A stretch of DNA of 35,203 nt from JBAJNN01 sp036881905 (GTDB lineage Bacteria > Pseudomonadota > Alphaproteobacteria > Rhizobiales > Im1): assembly GCA_036881905.1 (NCBI GenBank), contig JBAJNN010000019.1:1-35203 (forward strand), given 5' to 3'. The position numbers and the translations under genes were made by a program. The notes under the pieces were generated by a model. The model ran no database searches. It saw only the letters and a list, made by a program, of their open reading frames with translations, and was not told the DNA's origin. Of this stretch, positions 16,896 to 25,589 are shown one piece after another (within the stretch, counting starts at the first letter, position 1; the number at the start of each line of letters is the position of its first letter).

Positions 16896-18587
16896 TCAAG
16901 CCCGCTCCCGCTGGAGAGGGGCCGAAGTCTCATTCCTTTCCAGCGCATGGTGCCGGCGGTGACAGTTGGGGTGCAGCAATACCAGGTTGTTCGGCTCATC
17001 GGTTCCGCCCTCGCTTCTTTCAACAGTGTGATGAACATGCCATCCGGCTTGGAAGTCGATGCGTTGTCTGCATATTGGGCAGATGCCGTCTCGCCGTTCC
17101 CAGAGCGCTCTCACATCTTTTCTTGTCATCATGGGATTTTTCCATTTCCGCTTGTCGCGACCATGGAAGTATTCATCCCATTTCGGGTCGTAGGGATTTG
17201 CATCCTCCCTGACCTTGATATGCTGTTTGATCGGGATGGTTGAGATGTCGAAGAGATAACAGTTCTTGTCTTTCTCGTCCGTTCCGTGGAAGGACCAGCT
17301 CCTGTTGCCGATCGGGGTATAGTATCTCGCTTTGATTCAGCGTGCCCCCTTGTTGGGGTGACGCCTTTTGCTCCAGTTCCAGGTCATTCTCTAGACGCGT
17401 TCGGTCATATGGCTGAAGGTCTTTTTGACGACTGTTTCTTGGTGGTAATTGGCCCAACCCCTTGTGGTGGGGTTCAATTTAGCTATCACCACGTGGGTTT
17501 TGGTCGTCTTGTTGGCGTCCAGCCTGCCTTTGATTTTCTTGAGTAGGTTCTTGACGCTATCCCTGGAAGACTTTATTATCAGCGTTCCTTGGTATTTGCG
17601 AAAGTTCCAGCCCAAAAAGTCGAACCCTTCCTCAATGTGCGTGATCCGCGTCTTTCCTTCAGAGAGGACACGACCCCGTTCAGAGAGTTATTCCCTGATC
17701 CATGGGGTTGACTTCAGTTTCAAGGAAGTCTTTCGACGCTCCCGTTATGATGAAGCCGTCCGCGTATCTGACGAAGTTGATCTTATTCAGTCTTTGGGCT
17801 TTCCGTGTCCCTTCGAAGTTTCGGGACAGTTCGGCTTCCAGTTCGCTCAAGGTCATGTTCGTCAACATCGGTGAGATGGGGTCGCCTTACGGCGTCCCTT
17901 CTTCGGTCGGGAGGAGTTTTCCGGCTTCCCTATATCCGGCTTTCAACCATTTCTGGAGTATCCATCTGTCCACTGGGATGCTCCGGATAAGCCAGTTATG
18001 GTTGATGTTGTCAAAACATCTTTCGATGTCTCCTCCAGTATCCAGTGGGGAGAGATGCGTCGGGATAATGCGGTAAAGGCTTGCACCCTTGCATCCGCCG
18101 TCGATCTTTTCTTTCTGAAGCCGTAGGAGTTCGGGTCCGCCATTGTCTCTGCCACGGGGTTCAGCGTCATGAGAATCAGCATCCGCGTGGCGCGCTCCGT
18201 CATGGTCGGTACCTCCAAGGGGCGGCGTTTGCCATGAGCCTTTGGGACGTGGACTCGTCTGAGCGGTCTGGGCTTGTAACCCCTGCCGTTCAGGCAATTC
18301 ATCGCCTCCCACTTCATTTGGGGCGTTCCCCAAGTCTCGCCGTCCACTCCGGCGGTTTGACCGCCTCTGTTTCCGGTGATTCTCTTCACCTCCAACGCTT
18401 TGGCGGCAAAGGAGCGTGAGAACAGGCGTTGGAATCTTGCGATTCTGTGCCATTGTCTTTCTTTAGTCTTCTTCGCAACTCGACATTGTAACCCCCTCAC
18501 CCTCCTATCGCAGACGCGCCAGTTGATGGCGTGCCAGTCTGAAGCCGGTTTGGAGGCTGTCGGCACTGTTATAGATACAGTGGTCAT
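16896..18587 (-). pseudogene. ltrA: Group II intron reverse transcriptase/maturase with HNH domain, inactivated
   Basis: The protein starts at ATG 18587 (DWHAINWRVCDRRVRGLQCR). The RT region reads KALEVKRITGNRGGQTAGVD, GKRRPLEVPTMTERA and DPNSYGFRKKRSTADA. A frameshift near 18040 leads into GGDIERCFDNINHNWL. TAA 17887-17889 replaces the Gln of GTPQG. The catalytic YADD is YADG (codons 17755-17766). A second frameshift lies near 17690, then GFDFLGWNFRKYQG, KLNPTTRGWANYH (maturase X), TAG 17391-17393 and TGA 17337-17339 (for Trp). The C-terminal HNH domain is whole: CPICRQRIDFQAGWHVHHTV, then NNLVLLHPNCHRRHH. Three stops, two shifts and a lost catalytic Asp mean it cannot mobilise the intron on its own. 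Confidence 0.9.
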
Positions 18588-20375
18588 CTAACTGCTCTCC
18601 TTTCGGAATTTTACTTATGCGTCTTACGACACTTGATCTTGGAGAAGTCTACCCGCTTTCGCGTGGGGCAAAGTCTGAACCCCTATCATGGCTATTACAG
18701 GCATGCTTTCACTCCCTTTCCATTCCTTTAACAGCATGGTCATCGGGTCGCCTTGCGGCTTCTTTTGCTCGCATCCAAGAGGTCATACGGACTTGACCCG
18801 TGTTCCAAATCTTCGGCACGAACGTTTTAGAGTCTGCCTCTTTGCCGGTGGAGCCTCATCGACGTATCAGAATGCTCAAATCCGATAACTTGTCCACTCA
18901 CCTTTTGGTCCAAGCCTGTCAACATCTTTGGCTTGTTTCCTTTAACGACATTTATCAGCGGTTCACTTGCGTTACTCTTGACGTTCAGCCTAGCACCTCA
19001 TTGGCGTGATGCTTGCAGAATCAAAGGGTCATCTCACGATGGATCATTTCTCCCAGGTTGGGGGGTTACATTGTCGGGGTGCTTCGGGCCGCACCATTGC
19101 CGATGCCGCCCTACCTCTAGGCTACCGTTCGTCGAGGAACGGGTTCGTCTACCTCCGTTGAGAGGGTGAACAACTGAAGATTTGGCTTTCGCCATTGTTT
19201 GGGCTTTCACCCAATTTGTTGCTCATATTTATGAGCTATTTTAACGGCTTGCACGTCGCACTCATTGCTTATGATTGCCGGTTGTCGCTTCGTATACGTT
19301 ATAGATTCAGCCCCCCTCCTCAACCGGAGAACCAGTGTCCTGAAACCCGATGGCGTGCACAGTATCACCAGAATCTCCATTGACCCTCAAGCGCGCTCAC
19401 GCTACTTTTAGACACTATCTCATCCTCCTCGGTGAAATCGAGAAACACCGTTTCCGGTTCCTGGGTATACTCCGGATCGAGGACTTCAATATTGCTGAGG
19501 GGTCGCATGAATCTGAAGTCGTACAAATTCACTGGCGGTCTACCCAGTGACCCATTCTCCGTTAGATCCTGAAAGCTCAATGTATCCGACCCCTCGCCCC
19601 CATCGATGGAAATCGCCATCGCACGATTCAAAATAATGAAGTCATCTCCCTTTCCGGCGTTAATCGATATGGAATGATTCCAAAGGTTGTTAAAAATAGT
19701 CCGTTCTTTCTGTTCCATTCAGCTTCTCATTGCTGCTGGTTGCACGGTATAAGGCGGGAGAATCGATGACGTTTCCCGCATGATCGGTAAGCGTTAGCCC
19801 TGTTCGTTTGTCGAATCCTAATCCATTGGAGGATGTATAGTCCAAACTGAACGAATATTTTGAAAAGCCTGGACGGCTTCCACCTTTTTCCTCCGTAAAC
19901 CCGCTGTCGGGTTCCATTTTTTGAGATCCAGCGTTAGCTTTATGAGTGTATTACATCGTTTTGAGGTCCAAATCAGAATAAAAGCTTATGTAGAGGTGAC
20001 AACGTTAACCTCACCCGAATTTGAGGTTTTGGATAGAATCCTGGCGTTCATAAATCCTATTTCCGCGTCAGTCTCGGTAAAAGTCTCTGGCGACTGGTTG
20101 CGCGCCTCAAGACTATAGGCGGAAACTTGACTGCGGTGTTCCGGTGGTGAGCTGTCATCATCGTCATCAAACCCACCGCCCAGCAGAGCAATTCCGGTGA
20201 TTATTTCTAAGGCGACCGCGGCTCCCACCGGAACATCCGGGTTTTGTCCAAACCAACGCCGCCGGAGTCGTCTCCATCGTCTTGCATAGGCACCGGCTGT
20301 GCGGAGACTATCGAATAGTCGTCGAAAGCCGCATCGAAATAAACGACGCCGTCTTTGGCCGTGCGGTTACAGAGG

Positions 20376-21086
20376 ATACAATATTAGCCTTTATATTATT
20401 TACCTTTATCCTTACCAAACGGTTTAATTTTGCTGACTGATCATAATTTCCTGCATCAGGAAAATTACAGATTTAAATAAAAATTTCATTTTTTTGAAAT
20501 TCAGTTTCAATATGTTAACGTCCAGATCCCATAGCACCGTGTCTTTTAATTTAAGGTATTAAGATGAAAAGGGGTTCAGGCCATATTGACAATACGCGAA
20601 AACCCTATGGCGTAGCGTCGGGCGGGCTCTCGGCATAGGCCATAACATTCTCGCTTTTGCCCGCGAATATGGCCAAAACAGGCGCGAAATGCGTTTAAGG
20701 AGAATCGCGATTTGGAATGTTTCGATCGGATGAAAGCCTCAAACCCTGGGAATGGTGTCGAGGGGCGCCACCTGACATTCAACACCATTGTCGGCCCAAA
20801 ATTTCAAGGGGGCAGGCGCAAAATGGTTGGGACGGAAGCGAGAGCGGTTGGTCGCTTGCGTTCCCATCCCGGCATCGTTATTATCAGTTGGTCATTTGGC
20901 GGCAATCTCCCCCGAGGAACACGACCGCCGAAGGCATGAGCCCATTCATTTCATCCGAGAAATCGGGAGCATTTCCGAGATCGAATATCAGGCGTAAGCT
21001 GTTATCTTCTTTAAAAAGAGGTCAGTGGCCGGAGCGTGGGGGTCAAGGTCGCGTCACAAGCGCGATCGAACGGAAGGAAATCAAAA
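20376..21086. other. Gene-free stretch between adhesin relic and DUF3126 gene
   Basis: The first 200 bases are AT-rich. The rest has overlapping open frames in several phases, none with recognisable motifs or consistent ribosome sites. A 9-base inverted repeat GGCCATATT/AATATGGCC sits at 20579-20587 and 20666-20674. I see nothing that supports a gene. Confidence 0.5.
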
Positions 21087-21314
21087 GTGCACTTAAACGA
21101 AATTCGCAAATTAACACGGCATTTCCAAACCCTGTTCAACCCCGCCATTACGGTGCGGCAGCGCCCGCAAAAAGCCGATTCGGCGGACGTCTATCTCAAC
21201 AAGGAATTTATAGGCGTGATCTTTCGCGACGATGAGGATGGCGAGCTGTCCTATCAATTTCAGATGGCGATTCTCGATATCGATCTGACGGAGCAAACCG
21301 ATCTCGATTCGTGA
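21087..21314 (+). CDS. DUF3126 family protein
   Basis: The 75-residue protein reads VHLNEIRKLTRHFQTLFNP, then ITVRQRPQKADSADVYLNKE, FIGVIFRDDEDGELSYQFQM and AILDIDL. This is the DUF3126 family, small acidic proteins almost confined to alphaproteobacteria and of unknown function. I start it at GTG 21087, preceded by GGAAGGA with an 8-base gap; the open frame extends further upstream but that part does not match the family. In relatives the gene often follows cysE; no cysE is recognisable here. It looks intact. Confidence 0.88.
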   Translation: MHLNEIRKLTRHFQTLFNPAITVRQRPQKADSADVYLNKEFIGVIFRDDEDGELSYQFQMAILDIDLTEQTDLDS

Positions 21315-21988
21315 AAACCGCGACGACTGACGCCACTTGTGATTCTTACACAGGGCGCCATAGTGACTCCACCCGAATTTGCACAGTGCAAAAAGCCCTT
21401 GAGAAGAAATGATCGAATCACTGAAACGGTATCCACTCTGTCGGCCGGAAAAGTTTCGACGTCTCTCGTGGCCTGAGGCAATGGCGCTTGCCGGCGTAAG
21501 CCCGAACCACCGCTTCGGACATTCGCGGATTATTATCGAAAGACCCCTTGAACCGAATGCGAAAGCCTCAGAAGCCGTCGCAGTGGCGCGGCCAGCCGAA
21601 ACAGCATTCAAAATGCGGCGGAACTTCGCCGGAGAGGCTTGGAAACCCTGTCTAAAACCGGTTCAACACGCTCAAGCAAGACTTGTCTTGGCGTTACCTA
21701 AGCAAGCCTGCAAGGCGTTTGGTCCCGACATAGCGAAAACCACCGCCAAGCCCGCCGGCAAGTAATTTGTACCGCCGAGTCTGGCGAAGAGCCATTAAGT
21801 TCAATGGGCGCTTTGCCGATATGCATTTTTGCGTATCGGTTTTTCGGCCCCGCCGCGAAATCTGTCTGTCTGTATAGACAGCCGCCCGGTTGGTGTGGCA
21901 AAATGGTGTTTCGATTTGGATTCAATGTCCTTAAGACCCTAACAAGGGGCCGGCTGAAGGTAACGAGACAGAAGACCGGTGAGTCATA
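21315..21988. other. Stretch without a recognisable gene upstream of clpS
   Basis: A 118-codon frame at 21409-21765 has a possible ribosome site but no family similarity. Other phases are interrupted. The region contains the 15-base palindrome at 21378-21392 and a small dyad CTGTCTGTATAGACAG near 21870. It may be a decayed gene plus the clpS promoter region. Confidence 0.45.
21378..21392. promoter_or_regulatory. 15-base palindrome, possible operator
   Basis: TTTGCAC-A-GTGCAAA is a perfect dyad. It lies about 16 bases before ATG 21409. It resembles the TGCA-containing dyads at 27496-27527 in this window. TGCA-type motifs are reported for PhaR-like regulators of polyhydroxyalkanoate genes in alphaproteobacteria; the link is inference. 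Confidence 0.4.
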
Positions 21989-22315
21989 ATGTCGAACGAA
22001 GAGCAGCATAATCGGGGCGATGCCTACGGTGGCGTTCTGACCGAGGCCAGAACCTGTGCGAAGAAACCAAGTCTGTATAAGGTTCTGCTTTTGAATGACG
22101 ATTATACGCCGATGGAATTCGTCGTGCATGTAATCGAGAAATTCTTCAACAAGGGGCGGGATGAGGCCACGCGAATCATGCTGCAGGTGCACCAGAGCGG
22201 TCGCGGCGTTTGTGGCGTGTACACTTATGAAATCGCCGAGACCAAGGTCACGTGGGTCATGGCTTTTGCCAGCCGGCATCAGCACCCTTTACAATGTTCG
22301 ATGGAAAAAGAGTAA
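21989..22315 (+). CDS. clpS: ATP-dependent Clp protease adaptor ClpS
   Basis: ClpS binds N-degron substrates and delivers them to ClpAP. The 108-residue protein has a flexible N-terminal arm (to about residue 27), then LYKVLLLNDDYTPMEFVVHV, which carries the substrate-pocket Asn-Asp pair, and IMLQVHQSGRGVCGVYTYEI with the pocket His. The C-terminus reads ASRHQHPLQCSMEKE, typical of the family. It lies 12 bases upstream of clpA on the same strand, the usual pairing. It looks intact. Confidence 0.97.
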   Translation: MSNEEQHNRGDAYGGVLTEARTCAKKPSLYKVLLLNDDYTPMEFVVHVIEKFFNKGRDEATRIMLQVHQSGRGVCGVYTYEIAETKVTWVMAFASRHQHPLQCSMEKE

Positions 22316-22327
22316 CAGGAGAGGGTC

Positions 22328-24754
22328 GTGCCAGGTTTTTCGCGCAGTCTCGAACAGGCCATTCATCGCGCCCTCGCGCTTGCCAGCGAGCGGCATCATG
22401 AATATGCGACGCTTGAGCATCTTCTGCTGGCCCTTGTCGACGATAAGGATGCTGGCGCGGTTATGCGGGCTTGTGGCGTCGAAATGGACGTGCTGCGCCA
22501 GAATCTGGAACGCTATATTAAGGACGAGCTCGCCAATCTGGTGAGCAATCGCGGTATGAAGACCAAGCCCACGGCCGGATTTCAGCGTGTTATTCAACGC
22601 GCGGTCATTCACGTCCAGTCTTCCGGACGAGAGGAGGTCACGGGGGCCAATGTGTTGGTTGCCCTGTTCGCCGAACGCGAGAGTCATGCCGCCTTCTTCC
22701 TGCAGGAGCAGAATATTACCAGATATGATGCGGTCAATTATATCAGTCATGGTATTGCCAGACGCCACGGTGTTTCCGAACCGCACCGAATACGCGACGA
22801 CAATGTCGATGAGGACGCCGACGAAAAACGCCAGGCTGGCGACAAGAGCGGCACCGGGGCGCTTGGCGCCTATTGCGTCAATCTCAATGAGAAGGCCGGG
22901 AATGGATATATTGACCCGTTGATCGGCCGCGATCATGAAGTGCGGCGGACCATTCAGGTGCTGTGTCGCCGTCGCAAGAACAATCCGCTTTTTGTCGGTG
23001 ATCCAGGCGTTGGCAAAACGGCGATCGCGGAGGGGCTTGCACGGCGAATTGTCAATGGCAAAGTGCCGGACGTTCTCAAAAACGCCACGATCTTCCAACT
23101 CGACATGGGGGTCCTATTGGCGGGAACCCGCTACCGTGGGGACTTCGAGGAACGGATCAAAGCGGTCATAAAGGAGATTGAGGCCTACCGTGGGGCGATC
23201 ATGTTCATAGATGAGATTCACACGGTTATCGGCGCCGGCGCCACATCGGGAGGGTCGATGGATGCTTCCAATCTGCTCAAACCGGCGCTCTCCAATGGTG
23301 TTCTGCGTTGCATCGGCTCAACCACATACAAGGAATACCGTCAACATTTCGCAAAAGATCATGCATTGGCGCGGCGATTTCAGAAAATTGATATAACCGA
23401 ACCGAATATCGATGATTCTATCAATATCATCAAAGGGTTGAAGAGCTATTTCGAGGATTTTCACAAGGTTCGGTATACTCAAGAGGCCATTCGTAAGGCG
23501 GTAACGCTTTCCGCGCGCTACATACATGATCGCAAACTTCCCGATAAGGCTATTGACATTATTGATGAAACCGGGGCCTCGCAAAAATTGTTGCCGCAAT
23601 CGAAACGGCGCCGGACGATCGATGTGAAGGAAATTGAAAAAACCATTGCTTCCATGGCGCGCATTCCGCCGAGAACACTCTCGAGAAACGATGCGGAAGT
23701 GTTGCGTAATCTCGATGCCGACATGAAACGGGTCGTGTTCGGCCAGGACGATGCGATTGAAGCTCTGGTCGAGGCGATCAAGCTCGCGCGCGCCGGGCTC
23801 CGTGAGCCGGAAAAGCCCATCGGATGCTATATGTTCTCAGGGCCTACAGGTGTCGGCAAGACCGAGGTGGCCCGCCAGCTTTCCTCGATCATGGGCATGA
23901 AGCTCCTGCGTTTCGATATGTCGGAATACATGGAACGTCACGCCGTGTCACGCCTCATCGGCGCGCCGCCCGGCTATGTTGGTTTCGAGCAGGGAGGCGT
24001 TCTCACCGACGGTATCGACCAAAATCCGCATTGTGTTCTGTTGCTTGACGAGATTGAGAAGGCTCACCCCGAGTTGTTCAATATCCTTCTGCAGGTCATG
24101 GATCATGGCACGTTGACCGACCACAACGGCAAGACGGTCGATTTTCGCAATGTCATTATCATTATGACCACCAACGCCGGGGCGGCGGAGCTTGCCAAGG
24201 CGCCCGTCGGTTTTACCAACACCAAACGCGAGGGTGATGATGCAGAGGCCATCACTCGCACGTTTCTGCCGGAATTTCGCAACCGCCTTGACGCCATTAT
24301 CGCATTCGCCAATCTCAAACCGCGGGATGTACGAAAGGTAGTGGAAAAGTTCGTGATCCAGCTTGAAGCCCAGCTCGCCGACCGGCAGACCAATATCGAA
24401 CTGTCCTCGCGGGCCGCTGACTGGCTTGCCCGTGAGGGCTATGACGAACAGATGGGCGCGCGCCCGCTTTCGCGCGTCATTCAGAACCACATCAAGAAGC
24501 CATTGGCCGAGGAGGTTCTTTTCGGTCGGCTTGTCAGTGGCGGGACCGTGCGCGTGACCCTCAAAACGGATTCCAAGCGGGGAGAAATTCTGAACTTTAA
24601 GTATATCACGCGGGAAGAAGAGCGCATCACGCCGAAAAAGACCATTCACAGACGAAAAAATGGGCTCACCCCCACCCGCAAATCGGCGGTGAAGGGTCAA
24701 AAAAATATCCACGGCGCCAAATCGACCGGAAAAACGGTTATTCCTGCGCAATGA
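22328..24754 (+). CDS. clpA: ATP-dependent Clp protease ATP-binding subunit ClpA
   Basis: ClpA is the AAA+ unfoldase that feeds substrates into ClpP. The 808-residue protein starts at GTG 22328 after AGGAGAGGG. Its N-domain (about residues 1-150) is followed by two AAA+ modules. Walker A GDPGVGKT lies at 224 and B IMFIDEIHT at 291 in the first; Walker A GPTGVGKT lies at 505 and B VLLLDEIEKAH at 570 in the second. The ClpP-docking loop appears as VGF (about 627-629) in place of the IGF/IGL usual in the family, a conservative change. A basic, low-complexity tail of about 40 residues (KKTIHRRKNGLTPTRKSAVK) extends beyond the standard end. No clpP is nearby. Confidence 0.97.
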   Translation: MPGFSRSLEQAIHRALALASERHHEYATLEHLLLALVDDKDAGAVMRACGVEMDVLRQNLERYIKDELANLVSNRGMKTKPTAGFQRVIQRAVIHVQSSGREEVTGANVLVALFAERESHAAFFLQEQNITRYDAVNYISHGIARRHGVSEPHRIRDDNVDEDADEKRQAGDKSGTGALGAYCVNLNEKAGNGYIDPLIGRDHEVRRTIQVLCRRRKNNPLFVGDPGVGKTAIAEGLARRIVNGKVPDVLKNATIFQLDMGVLLAGTRYRGDFEERIKAVIKEIEAYRGAIMFIDEIHTVIGAGATSGGSMDASNLLKPALSNGVLRCIGSTTYKEYRQHFAKDHALARRFQKIDITEPNIDDSINIIKGLKSYFEDFHKVRYTQEAIRKAVTLSARYIHDRKLPDKAIDIIDETGASQKLLPQSKRRRTIDVKEIEKTIASMARIPPRTLSRNDAEVLRNLDADMKRVVFGQDDAIEALVEAIKLARAGLREPEKPIGCYMFSGPTGVGKTEVARQLSSIMGMKLLRFDMSEYMERHAVSRLIGAPPGYVGFEQGGVLTDGIDQNPHCVLLLDEIEKAHPELFNILLQVMDHGTLTDHNGKTVDFRNVIIIMTTNAGAAELAKAPVGFTNTKREGDDAEAITRTFLPEFRNRLDAIIAFANLKPRDVRKVVEKFVIQLEAQLADRQTNIELSSRAADWLAREGYDEQMGARPLSRVIQNHIKKPLAEEVLFGRLVSGGTVRVTLKTDSKRGEILNFKYITREEERITPKKTIHRRKNGLTPTRKSAVKGQKNIHGAKSTGKTVIPAQ

Positions 24755-25589
24755 CGGGGCATTCGCCATTAGCAACCCGCTGAAGCCGAGGATATGGTAT
24801 TGACCATCCCGCGTAAAATACGTCTTGCATGGTCTGCCAAGACGCCGCGCTTCAAGCAAAAACAGCGGGATCAAGGCCCATTCCCGGCCCGTTAGATCGC
24901 TTGCGTATCGTGCCGACTTGCGGGCATAGTATGCCCTGAGTGGTTCCGCTCCAGCCCATTCGTGAGTGCCTTCGAGGCTTCAGAAAATCCGATGAAATCA
25001 CAACTGTCTGAAATTACTCGACTCTTTTCCGGTCAGGCTCTAAGAGGTGGATTTTCGGTCAACTACTAAGATTTTGGCGTGATTCGCCTCGTCAATGGGT
25101 TTGTCTTTGATATTCATTAACGCGCTTAAGTTAATTCCACGTCTTAAAAACCCCTTCTCCTCGCTACTCACATCCAAGGTTTTAGGTTTTTTAAAGATAT
25201 CCAGTTGAAATTTTGGCGGAGTCGGTATCGGGTGGCGTCATATGATGGTGCTCATCAATGGCCGCCATGGTAAATTCGCCGATCCCGCATCGCCGTCCTC
25301 GACCGATCATGCGGGTTTTCCACCCATCGCCGCATCTCGACACTGACCGAACCGCACTTACCGCCAACCACGCGCGGAACGGCGATCATGGCACTGCCAT
25401 TTTGAATAGAGGCTGTAAGGTCTGCTCCCTCCAACCCGGCCATCGCCATGGTTTTACGACAACGGCGCGAAGCCCGTGATAAAGGCTGACTTTTCCATGG
25501 CCGCGAGCGCGTGGGCCAGCTGTAAAGATCGCCATAATGGCCGGTTTTCTTAAAAAAAACAATTTCGACCGCCACCGAATGGAGACCGC
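24755..25589. other. Stretch without an intact gene after clpA
   Basis: No frame is convincing over its length. On the minus strand at about 25255-25360, fragments in two phases read VVGGKCGSVSVEMRRW and CGIGEFTMAAIDEHHHM. These faintly resemble the end of a YciA-type acyl-CoA thioesterase, so a second decayed thioesterase is possible. I see no terminator with a T-run after clpA. Confidence 0.4.

Larger units (their letters stand above)
16809..19261 (-). mobile_element. Group II intron (2453 bp), maturase degraded
   Basis: The 5' end on the minus strand is GTGCGAC at 19261, matching the GUGYG consensus. The 3' end is CTACCCGAC at 16809. Domain V (34 nt) lies 43 bases before the 3' end, followed by a domain VI-like stem GGGAGCGTGGAGAAACGCTCTC. 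Domain I sequence such as TTGGGTGAAAGCCCAA lies near the 5' end. An intron-encoded protein relic fills domain IV. The boundaries are supported because the adhesin reading continues in phase from codon 19262-19264 to 16808. The IEP has an HNH domain. Whether the RNA still folds and splices is unknown; domain V looks intact. Confidence 0.85.
16070..20375 (-). pseudogene. RTX/Bap-like secreted adhesin relic, split by a group II intron
   Basis: Read on the minus strand, the N-terminal piece (20375-19990) gives DGVVYFDAAFDDYSIVSAQP and, after a frameshift, VGAAVALEIITGIALLGGG followed by an Asp run. This resembles the N-terminal retention module of LapA/BapA-type adhesins. Then come RTX-like stretches, INAGKGDDFIILNRAMAISI and DGGEGSDTLSF, and a Bap-like block VNGDSGDTVHAIGFQDTG with IYNVYEATTGN. 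After the intron the text resumes as YIEKDIAVNMQG and later GTNGPDLFHDW, GKGDDVV and DINLNLITG. There are frameshifts near 20225, 19700, 19385 and 16745, and stops such as TGA 19307-19309. The 16070-16560 end is very AT-rich. It is the natural substrate candidate for the adjacent type I system. The original length cannot be told. Confidence 0.7.

Noticed and set aside
19355..19360. GTGCAC as the intron 5' end
   Set aside because: The following 99 bases still read as adhesin (IYNVYEATTGN) in phase, and GTGCGAC at 19261 fits the GUGYG consensus better.
21111..21611. 166-codon minus-strand open frame
   Set aside because: It runs antisense through the DUF3126 gene and blank sequence; no motif or ribosome site.
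23948..24874. 308-codon minus-strand open frame
   Set aside because: Antisense to clpA throughout its conserved second AAA+ module; no independent motif.
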